64,000 nt of DNA from NCBI RefSeq assembly GCF_020966755.1, contig NZ_JAJKFT010000010.1, positions 1,762,720 through 1,826,719 of the forward strand, given 5' to 3'. Positions 61,049-64,000 of the stretch are shown here, in pieces. Within the stretch, counting starts at the first letter, position 1; every line of letters starts with the position of its first letter. The DNA is from Blastopirellula sediminis. GTDB lineage: Bacteria; Planctomycetota; Planctomycetia; Pirellulales; Pirellulaceae. The translations under genes were made by a program, and so were the position numbers. The notes below the pieces were generated by a model. The model ran no database searches. It was given only the letters and a program-made list of their open reading frames with translations, and was not told the DNA's origin.

Positions 61049-62347
61049 ATGTCGAAACGACGCAATTGGTTTTGCGGTTCCGAGGAACACCGAATTAGCC
61101 GGCGTGGTTTTCTTGGCACGGCCGCCGCAACCGCCGGGTCAATGTCTGCGTTGAACCTGCTACGCGAGCCGTGTCTGGCCGCGGAGCTGAAGAAACAGGA
61201 TAAACGCGTCATCTTGCTATGGCTGGCCGGCGGCGCGAGTCAACTGGAAACATGGGATCCTAAACCGGGACGTTCGACCGGAGGCCCGTTCGCCGCGATT
61301 CCCACATCCGTACCCGGAATTCACATTTCGGAATTGATGCCCAAGATGGCTCGCCGCATGGAGGACACGGCGATCATTCGCTCTTTGAACACGAAAGACG
61401 GGTCGCATGGAGGCGGGGCCCGCATGATGCACCTGGGGAGACGAGACGAAGCGGCGGTAAAGTATCCGGATCTGGGCGCCGTCTTGGCCCGAGAATTGGG
61501 CAGCGCTGATAGTCGAGTGCCCGACAACGTTTCCTTCTATACCGCGACGGAAGGGCGAGGAAGCGCCGTTGGGCAAGCAGGCTTCCTGGGGGCGCGCTAT
61601 CTACCGATGTCGCTGACGACGAACTCGAAGCCTGACAACCTGGCGCGCCTCGATTCGATCTCGGATCTGGATCACCAGCAAAGACACGAGTTGCGAGAGC
61701 TACTGAGCAACAGGTTCATCGAGTATCGAGATTCCAGCAGCTTGCGCAGCCACAACGAGGCGTACTCTCGCGTTCGCGGCTTGATGTCCAGCGATAAGCT
61801 GTTTGACGTCTCTGAAGAGCCGCAATCGATTCGCGATCTCTACGGACCCTCGCTGTTCGCCGAACAATGCTTGATCGCGCGGCGGTTGGTTGAAGCGGGG
61901 ACGCCGTTCGTAAAAGTATCTCGCGCATGGTGGGATAGCCACGGACAGAACTTTGAAACCCACCTGGAGCTCGTTTCGGAGCTCGACCACGTCATGTCTA
62001 CGTTATTGGACGACCTCAAGCAGCGCGGCCTGCTGGAGAATACGATGGTCATCACGTTGTCTGAATTCGGCAGAACGCCCAAGATTAACGCGAGTCTGGG
62101 GCGTGATCACTTTGCCAGCGCTTGGAGTTGTTCGCTCTCGGGCTGCGGGATCAACGGCGGAACAGTCTACGGTGCTACCGACGAGGATGGTCAGACCGTG
62201 AAGGATGGCGAGGTCGACGCCGGCGATTTGTTCGCCACGATCTATCAAGCGCTCGGCATCGACCCGCATACGGAGTACCACGTCGGTTCTCGTCCGATTC
62301 CACTGGTTCATGAAAAAGCGTCGGTCGTGACGGACGTGCTCGCATGA
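61049..62347 (+). CDS. DUF1501 protein, Tat-exported
   Basis: 432 residues. Twin-arginine signal ISRRGFLGTAAATAGSMSAL. Conserved WLAGGASQLETWDPKPG, IRSLNTKDGSHGGGARMMH, LSEFGRTPKINASLGRDHF. Companion of the DUF1549/1553 gene upstream (58 bp). Confidence 0.95.
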   Translation: MSKRRNWFCGSEEHRISRRGFLGTAAATAGSMSALNLLREPCLAAELKKQDKRVILLWLAGGASQLETWDPKPGRSTGGPFAAIPTSVPGIHISELMPKMARRMEDTAIIRSLNTKDGSHGGGARMMHLGRRDEAAVKYPDLGAVLARELGSADSRVPDNVSFYTATEGRGSAVGQAGFLGARYLPMSLTTNSKPDNLARLDSISDLDHQQRHELRELLSNRFIEYRDSSSLRSHNEAYSRVRGLMSSDKLFDVSEEPQSIRDLYGPSLFAEQCLIARRLVEAGTPFVKVSRAWWDSHGQNFETHLELVSELDHVMSTLLDDLKQRGLLENTMVITLSEFGRTPKINASLGRDHFASAWSCSLSGCGINGGTVYGATDEDGQTVKDGEVDAGDLFATIYQALGIDPHTEYHVGSRPIPLVHEKASVVTDVLA

Positions 62348-62394
62348 CGCTGGGACAAGACGATTTTCCAAGAGATCTCTTCTAGGCAAGACGC

Positions 62395-63387
62395 ATGACA
62401 GCCCATCCTGAAAATCTGAAATTGATCAAGGAGATTTCGCGCCCCGATATTTTGTTCAGCGTTGCTGCGCTGAACGAAACGAAAGTCTTCGTGGGAAGCT
62501 CGGATAGCAAAATCCATCGACTCAATACCCAAGAGGACAAAGCCGAGCCGAGCGAACTTTCCGGGCATACGAGTTACGTCACGGGATTGGAGCTTGTCGG
62601 CGATCAACTTGTCTCCGCAGCCTACGACGGAAAACTGAAATGGTGGGACCTGGAAAACAAGGCTGAGATCCGCAGCGTTGATGCGCATGCAAAATGGATT
62701 CGCCGCACCGCGTTATCCCACGATGGTAAGCAGTTGGCCACGGTGTCCGACGATATGGTCTGCCGCGTTTGGGATGCCGTCAATGGAAACTGTCTGCATG
62801 AATTGAAAGGGCACCAAGCAGTCACGCCCAATCATTTTCCATCCATGCTGTATTGCTGCGCCTTCAGTCAGGACGATCGCTTGTTAGCGACAGCGGACAA
62901 GATTGGTCACGTGGTTGTTTGGGATCTTCAGTCTGGCAAAGAAGTCAAAACCATCGAAACGCCCGACATGTATACCTGGGACCCCAAGGCTCGTATTCAT
63001 TCGATTGGCGGGGTACGAAGCGTGGCGTTTTCTCCCGATGGAAAGCAATTGGTCATCGGCGGCATGGGGCATGTCGGGAATATCGATCACCTCGGTGGGA
63101 AGTCTCTCATCGAAGTCTTTGACTGGGAAAAAGGGGAGCGACTGCATCAATTGGCGGACGATTCCTACAAAGGGCTTACCGAGCGACTAGTGTTCCATCC
63201 CAACGGAGAGTGGTTTATCGCCGCAGGTGGAGACCATGCCGGGTTCGTTAAATGCATCGACGCGAACACGGGCAAGACGATTGTCGATAGTAAAGCGTCG
63301 ACGCATGTGCATGATATTCGACTGGATGACCAGCAAGGGATGCTGGTTGCCGTCGGCCACGGCAAGCTCTCGCTCTGGCAACTCTAG
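62395..63387 (+). CDS. WD40-repeat protein
   Basis: 330 residues, no signal peptide. Six to seven WD-like repeats (HTSYVTGLELVGDQLVSAAYDGKLKWWDLE; WIRRTALSHDGKQLATVSDDMVCRVWD; GVRSVAFSPDGKQLVIGG). Third gene of the operon, 47 bp after DUF1501. Cytoplasmic scaffold, or exported by an unrecognised route. Confidence 0.9.
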   Translation: MTAHPENLKLIKEISRPDILFSVAALNETKVFVGSSDSKIHRLNTQEDKAEPSELSGHTSYVTGLELVGDQLVSAAYDGKLKWWDLENKAEIRSVDAHAKWIRRTALSHDGKQLATVSDDMVCRVWDAVNGNCLHELKGHQAVTPNHFPSMLYCCAFSQDDRLLATADKIGHVVVWDLQSGKEVKTIETPDMYTWDPKARIHSIGGVRSVAFSPDGKQLVIGGMGHVGNIDHLGGKSLIEVFDWEKGERLHQLADDSYKGLTERLVFHPNGEWFIAAGGDHAGFVKCIDANTGKTIVDSKASTHVHDIRLDDQQGMLVAVGHGKLSLWQL

Positions 63388-63505
63388 GTCGTCGCTGCTC
63401 AAGCTATTCCCTTGGATCCGTTGATCAAGCGGATTTGGCCCTTCGACTCTCACCATTTCGTGTGCGAAAATATTGATTCTTGTCACTCTACTCTGGGGTA
63501 GAGGT

Positions 63506-64000
63506 TCACTGAACGAATCGCTTGCGCCATGCAGCGGGAGTTAGACCGGTCACCTCGCGAAATCGTTTGGTGAAATGGCTCTGGTCGGTGAAGCCGACAT
63601 CTACGGCGATCTCGGCCAGTTTGCGTGACGTCGTGGAAAGCAGACGCTGAGCGGCCTGAATCCGGACCGTTTGCAAGTACCCGGTCGGAGTGACTCGCAG
63701 CAACTGCTGAAAGCGACGATTGAAGTGGGTGGAGGATAGCCCGGCGATGGCGGCCATATCGGTCACAGAGATCGGTTCGGCGTAATGTTGTTCGACGTAT
63801 CTCGCTACCGGAAGCAGTTCCTGCAAATATCGCGACAGTTCCTCCTGCTGCTCAATCCGGTACATTGCCCCCGCAATGCCGATCACTTCGCCGCTCGCAT
63901 CAAACAGCGGCGCTTTGGTGCAAACGTACCAGCGCGGCATGGTGCGGCGATATAGAACTTGCCAGACCTGTCCTGGCAACGGTTGGCGACTGGCCATCAC
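63506..64000 (-). CDS. AraC-family regulator with PAS-like domain, 5' part outside window
   Basis: 164 codons visible; the gene continues past the window edge. N-terminal visible part (WQVLYRRTMPRWYVCTKAPLFDASGEVIGIAGAMYRI) reads as the end of a PAS/PAC domain. C-terminal 100 residues are the AraC DNA-binding pair of HTHs (ISVTDMAAIAGLSSTHFNRRFQQLL, LAEIAVDVGFTDQSHFTKRFREVTGLTPAAWRKRF). Convergent with the WD40 gene. Confidence 0.9.
   Translation of the reverse strand: MMASRQPLPGQVWQVLYRRTMPRWYVCTKAPLFDASGEVIGIAGAMYRIEQQEELSRYLQELLPVARYVEQHYAEPISVTDMAAIAGLSSTHFNRRFQQLLRVTPTGYLQTVRIQAAQRLLSTTSRKLAEIAVDVGFTDQSHFTKRFREVTGLTPAAWRKRFVQ

Overview
The window looks like a chromosomal segment of a planctomycete, most likely Pirellulaceae (Blastopirellula/Rhodopirellula-like). 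Evidence: two DUF1549/DUF1553 + DUF1501 pairs, CxxCH proteins, many secreted sulfatases, large transmembrane Ser/Thr kinases next to ECF sigma genes, and planctomycete-type dispersed repeats. All family assignments are from reading the sequence; no database search was run.

Layout. 1-13.4 kb is ordinary chromosome: an OprB-like porin, two FGE-type sulfatases, an outer-membrane barrel protein, small hypotheticals between dispersed repeats, an ICMT-like membrane methyltransferase and a beta-CASP metallo-beta-lactamase protein. At 13,476-13,834 lies a complete tmRNA gene (ssrA, predicted tag AENNLALAA). Its 3' end is the attachment site for two tandem genomic islands. The 16-bp core CCCGCCGCCTCCACTT occurs three times (13,822; 36,787; 45,846), each followed at once by an intrinsic terminator.

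Island 1 (13.84-36.80 kb) starts with a tyrosine recombinase carrying a C-terminal HTH. It carries a minus-strand operon HTH - hsdR - hsdM - hsdS - AAA ATPase - HNH nuclease, which is a type I restriction-modification system coupled to a Septu-like/RM-associated ATPase-nuclease pair. A divergent plus-strand operon encodes a Ycf35-like DUF1257 protein, a DUF2997 protein, a Ycf46-like AAA+ ATPase, a TM protein, several small proteins, a sliding-clamp-like protein and a RecB-like PD-(D/E)XK nuclease. The last two look truncated against each other. The island ends with a RepA-like RecA-fold ATPase and a DUF1580-like HTH protein, next to about 1 kb of non-coding DNA.

Island 2 (36.80-45.86 kb) has no integrase but has matching TGTCTGA repeat pairs about 90-100 bp inside both ends. 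Its cargo is an RND efflux pump, its membrane-fusion protein, a Ser/Thr kinase and an ECF sigma factor.

Beyond the islands (45.9-64 kb) the chromosome resumes: a 1200-residue kinase with leucine-rich repeats and a DUF1080-like C-terminus, its ECF sigma factor, a DUF1549/1553-DUF1501 operon, a pentahaem cytochrome plus beta-propeller operon, a second DUF1549/1553-DUF1501-WD40 operon, and the 3' part of a PAS-AraC regulator cut by the window edge.
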